DNA of 64,000 nucleotides from Pseudomonas ovata (lineage in GTDB: Bacteria; Pseudomonadota; Gammaproteobacteria; Pseudomonadales; Pseudomonadaceae). The translations under genes and the position numbers were made by a program. This document shows positions 53,237-62,141 of the stretch, one piece after another; position 1 is the first letter of the stretch, and every line of letters starts with the position of its first letter. The stretch covers positions 124,001-188,000 of the forward strand of contig NZ_QFFU01000009.1 in the NCBI RefSeq assembly GCF_003131185.1, written 5' to 3'. The notes under the pieces were generated by a model that saw only the letters and a program-made list of their open reading frames with translations, had not been told where the DNA came from and made no database searches.

Positions 53237-55636
53237 TTAGCCTCCCTCGGCTACGAATATCTGGCTAGCGGCCTTGGCTTTTTCAAGACACTCCTTGCAG
53301 ACCGAACTCGGCAACTCCGGCAACGGAAAGCTTTCCCCGCCGGGTCCTTCAAACCGGTGCTGGCCCTTGAGCCCCAGTAATCCGGTGCTGTGAATCTGAA
53401 TCTCGCCACTTGGGGTAATACGAATAAACCCGCCGCCGCAGCCCAGAGTGATGCCGTTCCTGGCGGTCAGTTGCAGGTGGCCCTGCACCGATTGCACGGT
53501 GATGTCTTGTTGGGCGATGAGGTTGAGCAGGTCGCCATGGGATTCGATTTCCAGCGGTCCCTTGCCGGAGACCAGGCGCATGCCTTCCTCGCGCGCCAGC
53601 AGGCTCATGCCCTGTTCGGACTGGGCTGACAGGCGCTGGCCGCCGCACAGGTTGAGTTCGTCCTGGCTTTGCAGGTACATCGCGTCACCGCTGTGCAGCA
53701 GCAGGCTGGCGGAGGTCAGGGCCGCGATGCCCTTCGGGGCGCTGAGCACGATGGCGGGCGCATTGAGGGCTTGCGCATCGGCCTGAAGCCGTTGCAGGCC
53801 GTCACTGGCTGGCGCCAGGTTGTGATGCCCTGCGGCGACAGCCTGGCAGGTGCCCAGTTGCTGGCTGGCCTGCTCGACCTGTTTGACGGCCGCTTGCATC
53901 TCCAGCACCGGCCCCTGCGCCTTGGCCTGTTCATCGGCGCTGATGAACAGCCCCTTGCCCGCCCGGATCGCGCCCCAGCCGTCGGTGCGCAGCTCGAAGC
54001 CTTCGCCGCGCTTGTGTTTTTCGGCATCCACCAGGTGCCCCAGGTTGAGCTGGCTCTTGCCGCTGTACTCGGTGCTGAGCTTGACGTGTTCTTCGCCGCG
54101 CCGGTCTTCCATGCGCAGCTTGTTGTTGGCCGGGGTGCGCAGCACGTTGCGGGTGTAGTCGCGCTTGCCCAGGGTCACGTGGTCGACGTGCCCGCTGTCG
54201 TGCAGGGCGTGGGCGATGTAGGGCTTGTCCGGGTCGCCCTGTTCGAAGGCCACGGCCACTTCGGCGCCCTGGATCAGCGGCAGGTGCAGCCCGTGCACGT
54301 CTCCGGCGTAGGGCCGGGCCAGGCGCAGCCACATGCTTTCCTTGCCCTGGGGCCATTCGTCGCGGTCGAACAGGAAGCTGACCTTGTAGCGGCCTTCGCG
54401 GTCGATGTGGCTGTAGGGGTCGTTGGCATGGTTGCTGGTGACCCGCGCCGGCACGGTGCCGGCCATGCGCGGTTTGTCCGGCAGCGGCGGACGAAAGCAC
54501 ACGGTTTCCGAGTACGGGATGGCCTCGAAGTGCGCGATCAGGCTGCTGTCGCGGGCGGCGCGGGTGATCAGGCGGGTCAGCACTGCGCCCGGCGCGAAGG
54601 CCTTCGGGGCGTCGCCGAGAATGTTCAGCACCTGCCCCGGCGCCAGGGTGGCGCTGCTGCTGGTGCCGCTCAGGCGCACCTGGTCATTGAGGTAGCGCTC
54701 ATGGCGCAGCCGCGCATAGAAAAAGCCGCTTTCGCTGAGCAGGTCTTCGTCCAGCGCCAGCGGGTCGCCCAGCGCTGTGTAGGGTTCGGCGTAGTGATAG
54801 GCCTCGCCGTAGGTGGTGGTGGCCCGCCGGCTGTGGTCGACCTCGCCCTTGAGCCAGGTGTGCAGGTTGCGCGGGTCGTAGCTGCGAAAGTGAATGTTCT
54901 TTTCCACCACCTGGTGGCGGGTCTGCAAGGCCCAGACGCTGTCTTCATGGCTGGCAAAGCCCGACGGCGGGTGCTGGGCCAGCTTGACCCCACGCTGGTA
55001 CTGGCGCTGGTCGTCGTGGAACTGCACCACGTCGATGCGCAGGCGGTCATCGCTGGTGAAGCGGTACCAGATGCCGACCTCGGCCAGCAGCCGGTCGATG
55101 AAGGCCAGGTCGCTTTCGCCGTACTGCATGACCTGCTCGCGGCGCGGGTACTCGCGCGACAGGGTGAAGATGAAGTCCTGACCGAGAAAGCCGTGCCGGC
55201 TGCGCAGGATGTGCTCGACGATCTGCGGCACCGACCGGTCCTGGTAGAGGCGGTATTGCCGGCCACGGGCCAGCAGGGCCAGGCGCGGCTGCAGGGTGAC
55301 TTCGTAGCGCGCCTCGTCAACGGAGCCTGACAAACGCTGCAGGCCGGTGATCGTGCCGCGCAGCGTGCGCAACGGCACCACCGCCGGCACGGGAAAACCC
55401 GGCAGCGCCCTGGGCAGGGTGTGCGCCGGTGGGTGCAGGCTGAAATGCCCGGCCCGGCCCAGGAACTGTTCGGCGGCGAGGTCCTGCTGCGGGCAGGTGA
55501 ATTCGATGCGGTAGGTGAAGGGCTGGCTCAGGTGCTCTTCGCCCTCGAAGGCCAGCACGTCGAGCCGGTCCTTGACGTCGTCGACATGCAGGGTGTGGCA
55601 GCTGTGGTCGAAGATAACGGGCAGTGGGCTGGGCAT
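53237..55636 (-). CDS. vgrG: T6SS spike protein VgrG (TssI)
   Basis: A 799-residue VgrG. The gp27-like part starts near LAFEGEEHLSQPFTYRIEFT and has QYGESDLAFIDRLLAEVGIW; the gp5/OB part has RVTSNHANDPYSHIDREGRY and WLRLARPYAGDVHGLHLPLI; the needle and DUF2345 region follows (LSAPKGIAALTSASLLLHSG, ITLGCGGGFIRITPSGEIQI). The Cys in SSVCKECLEKAK ends the protein, possibly binding a metal or the PAAR/adaptor. It is an intact gene with its own 300-base leader, first in the effector module. Confidence 0.94.
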   Translation of the reverse strand: MPSPLPVIFDHSCHTLHVDDVKDRLDVLAFEGEEHLSQPFTYRIEFTCPQQDLAAEQFLGRAGHFSLHPPAHTLPRALPGFPVPAVVPLRTLRGTITGLQRLSGSVDEARYEVTLQPRLALLARGRQYRLYQDRSVPQIVEHILRSRHGFLGQDFIFTLSREYPRREQVMQYGESDLAFIDRLLAEVGIWYRFTSDDRLRIDVVQFHDDQRQYQRGVKLAQHPPSGFASHEDSVWALQTRHQVVEKNIHFRSYDPRNLHTWLKGEVDHSRRATTTYGEAYHYAEPYTALGDPLALDEDLLSESGFFYARLRHERYLNDQVRLSGTSSSATLAPGQVLNILGDAPKAFAPGAVLTRLITRAARDSSLIAHFEAIPYSETVCFRPPLPDKPRMAGTVPARVTSNHANDPYSHIDREGRYKVSFLFDRDEWPQGKESMWLRLARPYAGDVHGLHLPLIQGAEVAVAFEQGDPDKPYIAHALHDSGHVDHVTLGKRDYTRNVLRTPANNKLRMEDRRGEEHVKLSTEYSGKSQLNLGHLVDAEKHKRGEGFELRTDGWGAIRAGKGLFISADEQAKAQGPVLEMQAAVKQVEQASQQLGTCQAVAAGHHNLAPASDGLQRLQADAQALNAPAIVLSAPKGIAALTSASLLLHSGDAMYLQSQDELNLCGGQRLSAQSEQGMSLLAREEGMRLVSGKGPLEIESHGDLLNLIAQQDITVQSVQGHLQLTARNGITLGCGGGFIRITPSGEIQIHSTGLLGLKGQHRFEGPGGESFPLPELPSSVCKECLEKAKAASQIFVAEGG

Positions 55637-55936
55637 GGGTCAGGCTCGACGAAGTTCGGAGACAAATAAAAGTCAGCCGGCAGGGCTGGACGCTCGACTT
55701 ATTGATTGACGATATTTAATTAATTCACTGCAACTTATTGCAGAACTTAAACAAAGCGTGACAATGAATGATTCAAAAGAGCTATTCCATAGCGCCCCAC
55801 CAAAACAGATATTTCCCAACACACTTCAGGAAATCTCCTACAAAAGTATTTATTTACTTTGCTGAAACACGCCACTGATCAAACTCGAAAACTAACGAAG
55901 TAAAGCCCGGATTTAATGAGTGCATAAGGCTCTCTT
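55637..55936. other. AT-rich leader upstream of vgrG
   Basis: A 300-base non-coding stretch, much richer in A and T than the genes on either side. It must hold the vgrG promoter. A piece reads ACTTATTGATT, like the repeat AT module, but the rest does not match. No protein or RNA gene is evident. Confidence 0.45.
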
Positions 55937-57268
55937 TCAATAATCATCCATAAACCGCACACTCACCCCCTCCTCCCCATACCCCATCACCACCCCGCAG
56001 GTCTTGACGCTGGCGGCCTGCCGTTCCAGCAACTGCTGGCTCAGCACCGGCAATATCTGCTGGTTCAGCAGGCTGTCGATGTTGCGTGCGCCGCTGTCAG
56101 GCAGCAGGCAGGCGGCGACCAGGGCGTCGTGCAAGGCGTCGTCGGTCTGGCAGTGCAGGCCGTAGTGTTCGGCCAGCCGGCGGGCGACCCTGGCGAGCTT
56201 CAGGCCGACGATGGTCTTGAGTGCCTTGGCCTGCAGCGGGCGGTAGATCAGGGTCTGGAAGCGCGCCAGCAAGGCGGGTTGAAAGTGCTCGCGCAGGATC
56301 GGCCGCAGCAGTTCCTGGAGGCCACTGTCCGGGGTGTCAGGCGCGTGGTCCAGGCGGGCTTGCAATTGATCGCTGCCCAGGTTGGAGGTCATGAGGATGA
56401 CCGTGTTGCGAAAGTCGATTTCGCGGCCTTCACCGTCGCGCATGAAGCCCCGGTCGAAGACCTGGTAGAACAGGTTGATCACGTCGCGGTGGGCCTTTTC
56501 CACTTCGTCGAGCAGCACCACGCTGTAGGGGCGCTGGCGCACGGCTTCGGTCAATACACCGCCCTGGCCGTAGCCGACGTAACCGGGCGGCGAGCCCTTG
56601 AGCTGGCTGACGGTGTGGGCTTCCTGGTATTCGGACAGGTTGATGGTGATCAGCGATTTTTCGCCGCCGAACAGGCTGTCGGCCAGGGCCAGGGCGGTTT
56701 CGGTCTTGCCCACGCCGCTGCTGCCCACCAGCAGGAATACGCCTTGCGGTGCCTTGTCATCGGTCAGGCCGGTGCGGGCGGCGCGCAGGCGCTGGGCCAG
56801 GGCGCCAAGGGCCTGGGGCTGGCCGATCACGCGGTCACCCAGTTGCTGCTCCAGCGCCAGCAGGCTGGCCTGCTGGTCCTTGAGCAGGCTGCCCAGCGGC
56901 ACACCGGTCCAGTCGGCAATCACTTCGGCCACGCTGCGGGCACTGACGTCAAGCGACAGCAACGGGTGGTGGCCTTGCACCTCGTGCAGATGGCGTTGCA
57001 GGCGGGCACAGTGCTCCGCGCAGGGGGCCTGGGCCTGGCGGGCGTCGAGCAGTTGCCGGGCCAGTTCGCGTTCGCGCTGGTGCTGTTGGGTCAATACGGC
57101 TTGCTGCTGGTACACAGCAAGACTGTGACGCACATCAAAGTAAAACAGTATATGAACCGACCGCGCAAAGCTATCACGCAGAAAAATCTCAGAACCTTCA
57201 CACATAGTCTTGGGGATAATTTCTACAAGCCTGACTTCTTTCCTGTAAGGCGCATAAACCATGAACAC
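55937..57268 (-). pseudogene. tssH: 5'-truncated clpV/tssH (D2 half only)
   Basis: The frame encodes 443 residues, but only from about residue 50 does it match ClpV: the end of the middle domain (LSLDVSARSVAEVIADWTGV), the D2 Walker A GSSGVGKTETALAL, LKGSPPGYVGYGQGG, Walker B VVLLDEVEKAH, and sensor TSNLGSDQL to the C terminus. A full ClpV is about 870 residues, with an N domain and a D1 ATPase first; both are gone. The first 49 codons come from unrelated AT-rich sequence, so homology breaks near 57121. A hexamer of this product could not recycle the sheath in the normal way. Confidence 0.85.
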
Positions 57269-57450
57269 TCATTCATCCCTCTAATGCATATACCCTGCCG
57301 GTCATAAGTTGATGCCAACTTGTTACGGACAGACAAGCGGCCGACAGAGTTAGTCGCGTCGATCAAGACGTTGATTCATAGGCATGGGTTGTGCGCACAA
57401 GGGACTGACGCGACCGAGCGCAGCCCCTTGGCTATCAAACAGGATTCGTC

Positions 57451-57705
57451 CTACCGTTCCGGCATGGGCGGCAAATGATCGATCATCAGGTCGATGACGC
57501 CTTGGGCCTGGGCGATCAGATGGGTCGTCGCCATGGCCAGGGCGCGCTGCTCACCGCACAAGTTGTCGCCACATTCGTAGGCCGTCGCATTGGCGCAGCC
57601 CAGCAGTTCCGAAACGTGGTTCAACTGGTCTTCGAAGGAAATCAGGGAGGTGCCCGGGGCGGGCGTCGGGGTTGAACCGGGTGGGTCGGGGACGATCTTT
57701 TTCAT
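57451..57705 (-). CDS. Small DUF6124-like protein
   Basis: An 84-residue protein starting MKKIVPDPPGSTPTPAPG. The C-terminal half (HVSELLGCANATAYECGDNL and the following HLIAQAQGVIDLMIDHL) resembles the small DUF6124/DUF3077 proteins common as paralogues in Pseudomonas; the label is from pattern memory. No function is established. It lies between the T6SS remnant and the AT-rich gene pair. The ATG at 57705 is used rather than the longer frame to 57729. Confidence 0.6.
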   Translation of the reverse strand: MKKIVPDPPGSTPTPAPGTSLISFEDQLNHVSELLGCANATAYECGDNLCGEQRALAMATTHLIAQAQGVIDLMIDHLPPMPER

Positions 57706-58220
57706 TGGGTAAGCCTCTCTCGTGGACAAGGATTACCACTCGCTCTGCGGCCAAGCAGATTGGGTGGCAACAGTACAAGGGTTGGCCGACCGGATGAGAG
57801 AGCGAATCCGGCACACCCGAAGGTGTCCCTTGCACAGCTGCCATAACAATGTGAGCACGGACAACCAGCATCCGCTAACAACATCTCAAGCGACTGCACT
57901 CTCAATCCATCCTGGGCGGCCAAGCCCTGCCGCTTTATATCAGCGACGCGAGGCAGCCTAGTGAGGGAAATGAGCAAGCGCAAGCGGTCGGCATTTTCTC
58001 GGAAATTTCCTGCAAGTTAAAGGGAGGCGTCTTGCAATCAGCAGACAATTTGGCCTTGAAATGCAGTGCAGAGCGGTGCTTTCTGACAAGACGGCCGTAA
58101 GCTGGGCACAGGAGACAACCCTTCTGCCAAGCCTCAAAAAATGTAAGACCCGCACACGCCCCGCAACACTTCCGATCCGTCCTACATCCGCCTCAGACGC
58201 GGCCGGCTGTCTTCAGCCTG
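57706..58220. other. Intergenic stretch of 515 bases
   Basis: No convincing gene. Short open frames (57722-57961 and 58061-58381 on the plus strand, 57702-57983 on the minus strand) overlap each other and show no conserved features. It presumably holds the promoter of the plus-strand gene at 58221. Confidence 0.4.
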
Positions 58221-58796
58221 ATGACTCGCAAGACTTCCACAGACTCGTTTCCTACCCAACCGTCAAGGAATCTCGTGGATTTCCAGCGGCTCACACACAT
58301 GGCGCAGATCACCCGTCCTCTCGGGCCGGATGCGTTGTTGCTCAAGGACAAAGGCAGCGCCAAGGCCTGCTTTGCCTTTGATGCCGCCATGACAAGTTTC
58401 GCCCTGGGCGCTGTCATTGAGACAGGGATGCAAGTCGGCAAACAACTACTTGGACAAATACAGGAAAAGATTAACCACAATCGCGAGATGACAGACATCA
58501 AGTGGACGTGCATTGAAATCAATGTTAGCCACCTACTTTTATCAGGCGGATTCAGCATATTTGCACCGAGCATGCTGGCTTCAGCGAAGACACTCATTAG
58601 CTCAGGAAAAGCGCTCAAGACCTTGTCAAACCAAGCAGCCAACACGACTAATCGCGCAGCAAAACTAACAGCACGCAAAGCGGACCACTCAAACGAAATC
58701 AAAAAAACAGTAACAGTTCAAGCGACTTGGCAAACAGGAAAAATTATCGCCAAGTGCCCCATCAAAGACGAAACACCGGAATGCAAAACCCAATGA
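58221..58796 (+). CDS. AT-rich hypothetical protein, possible toxin
   Basis: A 191-residue protein (in-frame start at 58299 is an alternative). Two hydrophobic stretches, FAFDAAMTSFALGAVIETGM (about 51-70) and HLLLSGGFSIFAPSMLASA, sit in an otherwise polar, Lys/Thr-rich chain ending ECKTQ. The last two thirds is much poorer in G+C than its surroundings. Its stop overlaps the start of the next small gene (ATGA). Position beside the T6SS remnant and the coupled membrane protein suggest an effector/immunity or toxin/antitoxin pair, but no toxin domain is recognised. Confidence 0.5.
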   Translation: MTRKTSTDSFPTQPSRNLVDFQRLTHMAQITRPLGPDALLLKDKGSAKACFAFDAAMTSFALGAVIETGMQVGKQLLGQIQEKINHNREMTDIKWTCIEINVSHLLLSGGFSIFAPSMLASAKTLISSGKALKTLSNQAANTTNRAAKLTARKADHSNEIKKTVTVQATWQTGKIIAKCPIKDETPECKTQ

Positions 58797-58966
58797 AATA
58801 TTTCCTGATAACGACCACCATCGCCATACCCTTTGCGGCACTTTATAACCTACTAGACATCTACTTTAACGGATCTTGGATTGCAGCCGTAATTGTCATC
58901 TCCATGATGGCTACTGCACGAGCCGTGCCTTTATTTTTACCGAAAATCAAAGGGCATCAAGGATAA
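58793..58966 (+). CDS. Tiny two-helix membrane protein, possible immunity
   Basis: A 57-residue protein, MKYFLITTTIAIPFAALYNL followed by a second helix GSWIAAVIVISMMATARAV and a basic tail. Its ATG overlaps the stop of the upstream gene, so translation is coupled. Small membrane proteins of this form often protect against a membrane-acting toxin encoded just before them. The start further upstream (58727) is open but would sit inside the other gene. Confidence 0.55.
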   Translation: MKYFLITTTIAIPFAALYNLLDIYFNGSWIAAVIVISMMATARAVPLFLPKIKGHQG

Positions 58967-59409
58967 CTGGCCAGATGATTAACACAGTCCAAATCTGCGC
59001 AAGCCATCAAAAACAAACACACAGTCACTGACTGGCTTTATTGGGTATTAAATGCCCCCTCTGCAGGAGATTCCCCCGTATAGCTGACACCACACTGTCG
59101 CGCAGCAAACAGGGGACCTGGTAGGAGCGCGCTCTGCCGGAATGCCGGACCAGCGCGACCAAGTGCGAAGCGCTCGCAAGATTGATTAAACGCCACAAAT
59201 TTACGACTGCTAACGCAGCCGGTCGCGGGCAGAGCGCGCTCCTACAGGGGTGAGTTTCAAATCCAATAAATCAATAAGTACCGTTCCTGGCTGAAGCGGA
59301 TCGCCGGCCGGTCCTATGTCAAAGACACCTGCACTGGCCACGATCCGATCGGTATCAGAACTCACATAATCGGGATGAGCCGCTCAAGCGATGGCTTCAC
59401 ACGTCCCCA
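58967..59409. other. Intergenic stretch with the sixth repeat copy
   Basis: Between convergent genes. Apart from the mosaic repeat at 59061-59280, nothing coding is seen; the last 120 bases before the PCu(A)C stop are unremarkable. Confidence 0.6.
59061..59280 (-). repeat. Mosaic intergenic repeat, copy 6 (all modules, inverted)
   Basis: Read on the minus strand: AT module ACTTATTGATTTATTGGATT, then CACCCCTG, the core (59121-59246), then CCCCTGTTTGCTGCGCGACA and GTGTCAGCTATACGGGGGAA. The six-base CCCCTG appears on both sides of the core, as a target duplication would. Confidence 0.8.
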
Positions 59410-59907
59410 TCAATGCCCCATGTGCGCCCCATGTCCGGCATGTACGTCATGGCCGTCGCTGTTCAGCGCCCGCACGGGTACTTGCACGTCCAGTGTCTGG
59501 CGCGTGCCCTTGGCGTCCTGCACGGTGAGGGTCAGCGGGATCTGGTCGCCCTCCTTCGCCTGGGCCGCCAGGCCGATCAGCATCACGTGGTAGCCGTTGG
59601 CGTCGAACGCCACGGGCTTGCCGGCTGGCAGCGCGACGCTGTCGACCTTGTTCATGTTCATGCGATCGTCTTTCATCGACGTCTGGTGAATCTCGACGAT
59701 TTTGGCCGCCGTGGAGGCCACGCCAACCAGTTGGCTGTCGGTGCTGGCGGTCAGTTGCATGAAGGCGCCGGTGGAGGGCTGGCCGGGGACGGTGGCGCGC
59801 ACCCAGGCGTCCTGCACCTGGGTGTCGGCGTAGGCCGGCAGGCTCAGGCCGATCAGCGCCAGGGCGGCAACGGTGGTTTTGAAAGCGGTACGGGTCAGTA
59901 CATTCAT
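59410..59907 (-). CDS. Periplasmic copper chaperone PCu(A)C
   Basis: A 165-residue exported protein. After a Sec signal (AALALIGLSLPAYA), the PCu(A)C domain shows the copper-binding pattern H(M)X10MX21HXM in part: EIHQTSMKDDRMNM and GYHVMLIGL. The C terminus ends in a His-rich tail (DGHDVHAGHGAHMGH) that could bind extra copper. It delivers Cu(I) to cytochrome oxidase assembly with SCO. Its start overlaps the stop of the SCO gene. Confidence 0.9.
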   Translation of the reverse strand: MNVLTRTAFKTTVAALALIGLSLPAYADTQVQDAWVRATVPGQPSTGAFMQLTASTDSQLVGVASTAAKIVEIHQTSMKDDRMNMNKVDSVALPAGKPVAFDANGYHVMLIGLAAQAKEGDQIPLTLTVQDAKGTRQTLDVQVPVRALNSDGHDVHAGHGAHMGH

Positions 59908-60515
59908 CAGCAGACTTCCATAAGCGTAAGCAAATCTTCGGCGCATTGTTGCGCGGTGAGCTTGTGCGACAGGCTCAGGCGCAGCACGCCCCGCGAGTCG
60001 TAGACATAGCTGGTGGCGGTGTGCGAGATCGTGTAGGTGTCGCCCAGCGGCACCTTTTCGTAGAACACGCCAAACTCCTTGGCCACCGCGGCGGTTTCTT
60101 CCAGGGTGCCGGACAGCGCCACGAAGTCAGGGTCGAAGGCCTTGACGTATTTTTCGATGATCTGCGGCGTGTCGCGCTCCGGGTCCAGGGTGATGAAGAT
60201 CACCTGGAAGATCGGCGCGTCGGCGCCCAGCAGTTTCTTGATCTGCGCGGCACGCGCCAGCGCCGTGGGGCACACGGCCGGGCATTGGGTGAAGCCGAAG
60301 AACACCAGCGGCATGTAGCCGCGAAAGCTCGACAGGCTCTTGTAGTTGCCCTCAGTGTCGCGCAGCTTGAAATTGCGCCCGACGATTTCGTTGCTCATGT
60401 CCTTGCCATGCTTGAACGGCAGGACGTTGGAATTGCCGCACCCGGCCAGCAGGCCGCCCATGCTCAGCAGGGACAGGCCGGCGACCACTTGGCGGCGGGA
60501 TAAATGATGGTTCAT
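59907..60515 (-). CDS. SCO/SenC-family copper chaperone
   Basis: A 202-residue thioredoxin-fold lipoprotein. The export signal ends in the lipobox LLAGC, and the copper-binding pair is the CPAVC of FFGFTQCPAVCPTALA; the partner His is expected later (SHTATSYVYD). SCO proteins metallate or reduce the CuA site of cytochrome oxidase. Middle gene of the copper operon. Confidence 0.9.
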   Translation of the reverse strand: MNHHLSRRQVVAGLSLLSMGGLLAGCGNSNVLPFKHGKDMSNEIVGRNFKLRDTEGNYKSLSSFRGYMPLVFFGFTQCPAVCPTALARAAQIKKLLGADAPIFQVIFITLDPERDTPQIIEKYVKAFDPDFVALSGTLEETAAVAKEFGVFYEKVPLGDTYTISHTATSYVYDSRGVLRLSLSHKLTAQQCAEDLLTLMEVC

Positions 60516-60609
60516 GCACTACGGTCCTTTTCCAGGATCGGGACGGGACAGCGCCCGTGTCTCAGGCAGGCTCGCGGCGTGGCGGGCCCTTGGCAAGTCA
60601 GCCTGGCGC

Positions 60610-61008
60610 TCAGGGGGCCTGGGCGACTCTGCCTGGTGAGGTGTGTCGGCCGGGCCGCCAGTCAAGGCGCTCGTGCAGGGGCACGCGGCTGAACAGCCGC
60701 CGCAGCCACCAGCCCACCGTGGCGAACGAGATCAGCGCCGTGCCCAGCTTGCCGGCAAAGGCGCAGTCGAACAGCGCCAGTTGCATGATCAGCCCGTGGC
60801 CACCGGGCAATGGGTGATGCCCGGCCTCGGCCTGGCGTTGCGCGGCCACCGTCGCGGTGGTGGTGTCGCCGCAGATTTCCAGCGCCGGCGCGGGCATGAA
60901 CGTCGCCAGCATCCGCCCGTGACCCAGGCTGCACAGCACCGCGCTGAACAGCACCAGGCCGGTCAGCGTGCAGGCCACGAGGGCGCGGTGAGTGCGGACG
61001 AATTTCAT
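60610..61008 (-). CDS. DUF2946 protein
   Basis: A 132-residue protein starting MKFVRTHRALVACTLTG, with a hydrophobic N-terminal segment and a CGDTTTATVAAQRQAEAGHH region, the Cys/His pattern of DUF2946. DUF2946 genes regularly sit in copper-uptake clusters with SCO and PCu(A)C, as here, 95 bases upstream of SCO. Function unknown; metal binding is a fair guess. The ATG at 61008 is chosen over a long upstream frame. Confidence 0.78.
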   Translation of the reverse strand: MKFVRTHRALVACTLTGLVLFSAVLCSLGHGRMLATFMPAPALEICGDTTTATVAAQRQAEAGHHPLPGGHGLIMQLALFDCAFAGKLGTALISFATVGWWLRRLFSRVPLHERLDWRPGRHTSPGRVAQAP

Positions 61009-61216
61009 GGCGGCGAATTTACCATTGCCCAGCCTGGGCGAACACCGCCATTGCAGGCAGCCCCGGCCTGACCGCGCGGCAAGCCAAGGCCCGGCGCACT
61101 CACAGCCCTGTGCGGCAAAATGGCGCACGGGCGCGTTCTTTGCAAAGCGCCAGCTTTTGGCCAGGCAAATGCCGATCCTTTGCTAGGCTGTCTGGAAACA
61201 ACAGGGAGTCACTGCC

Positions 61217-61465
61217 ATGTCCGAGAACCTGCCGAACGATCCGTTGGTCACGCTGTTGGACCGGCTGGTCGAAAACAATGCGGCGCTGGTCGGCGCCGTC
61301 GAGGAAATCGCCTTGTGGATCGACCGCCAGAACGACCCGCAGACACTGGCACAGATCCAGCAGCATCTGGGTGCGATCCGCGCCAATGCCTCGGTGGTGC
61401 AAGAGACGCTGGGCGAACTGGCCGACCGGGCGGCGCTCAGGCATGAAGAGGACAACGAGGACTGA
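61217..61465 (+). CDS. Small conserved hypothetical protein
   Basis: An 82-residue, wholly helical, acidic protein: LLDRLVENNAALVGAVEEIA and QIQQHLGAIRANASVVQETL give a likely coiled coil. No signal or membrane segment. GGGAG lies before the ATG. It ends three bases from the convergent TetR gene. No family is recognised. Confidence 0.7.
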   Translation: MSENLPNDPLVTLLDRLVENNAALVGAVEEIALWIDRQNDPQTLAQIQQHLGAIRANASVVQETLGELADRAALRHEEDNED

Positions 61466-61468
61466 GTG

Positions 61469-62023
61469 TCAACGCCGGCTGGCACCGTCCAGGAAAAACT
61501 GGCGCAGCAAGCCAGGCATTGCCGCACGCGCCACCCGGCCGCGACGCTGCGATTCGACCAGGCCGAACATCAGCGAGGCAAACACTTCGGTGAGCATGGC
61601 CGCGCTGAGGTCGATGCGAAAGATGCCCTCATGCTGGCCACGCAGAAAGAAGGCGTCCATCGCGTCGGAGTATGACTGCCAACGGCGCTCCTCGGCGTCC
61701 TCGAGCAAGCAGTCCGGGTGCCACTCGGCCATCATGAATAGCAGCATTTCGCGGTTCGCCAGGTGCCCGTCAATCAGGTTCTGCAAGGCGTCCAGGACGG
61801 GAGCCTGCAGCAGGTCGGCATCCTGGATGATCTGGTTCATCTGCGTGGTGCTGTGGTCATGCAGAATGTCGATCAGGTTGGCGCGGGTGCCGCAAAAGCG
61901 ATTGAGGGTGGCCTTGCTGACGCCGGCAGCCTCGGCGATGTCCTTGAACGTACCGCTCTGGTGATCAACCACGGCAATGGCCAGGGCCTTGAGGAATTTT
62001 GCATCGGCGGCGGGTAAATCCAT
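61469..62023 (-). CDS. TetR-family repressor of the RND efflux operon
   Basis: A 184-residue TetR regulator. The DNA-binding part has the helix-turn-helix DIAEAAGVSKATLNRFCGTR (about residues 28-47); the C-terminal ligand domain is not specific. It is divergent from an RND adaptor/permease pair and most likely represses both by binding the perfect palindrome at 62124. Ligands of such regulators are typically the pump substrates. Confidence 0.9.
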   Translation of the reverse strand: MDLPAADAKFLKALAIAVVDHQSGTFKDIAEAAGVSKATLNRFCGTRANLIDILHDHSTTQMNQIIQDADLLQAPVLDALQNLIDGHLANREMLLFMMAEWHPDCLLEDAEERRWQSYSDAMDAFFLRGQHEGIFRIDLSAAMLTEVFASLMFGLVESQRRGRVARAAMPGLLRQFFLDGASRR

Positions 62024-62123
62024 GGGGCGGTTCTTTCACTCGGCTGGACAGCGTGGGCGACATTTTGCAGAAAAAGCCTACACATTCAATGAGCCTTACA
62101 CAATTGCACACAAATGCTTCATA

Positions 62124-62141
62124 TGAGTCAATATTGACTCA
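62124..62141. promoter_or_regulatory. Perfect 18-bp palindromic operator
   Basis: TGAGTCAATATTGACTCA reads the same on both strands. It lies between the divergent TetR and RND adaptor genes, 65 bases before the adaptor start, exactly where a TetR-type dimer would control both promoters. Confidence 0.85.

Noticed and set aside
53669..55330. 553-codon open frame on the plus strand
   Set aside because: Antisense to vgrG, whose protein is unmistakable.
58061..58381. 106-codon frame overlapping the AT-rich gene
   Set aside because: Runs into the better-supported gene at 58221 in another frame and has no recognisable features.
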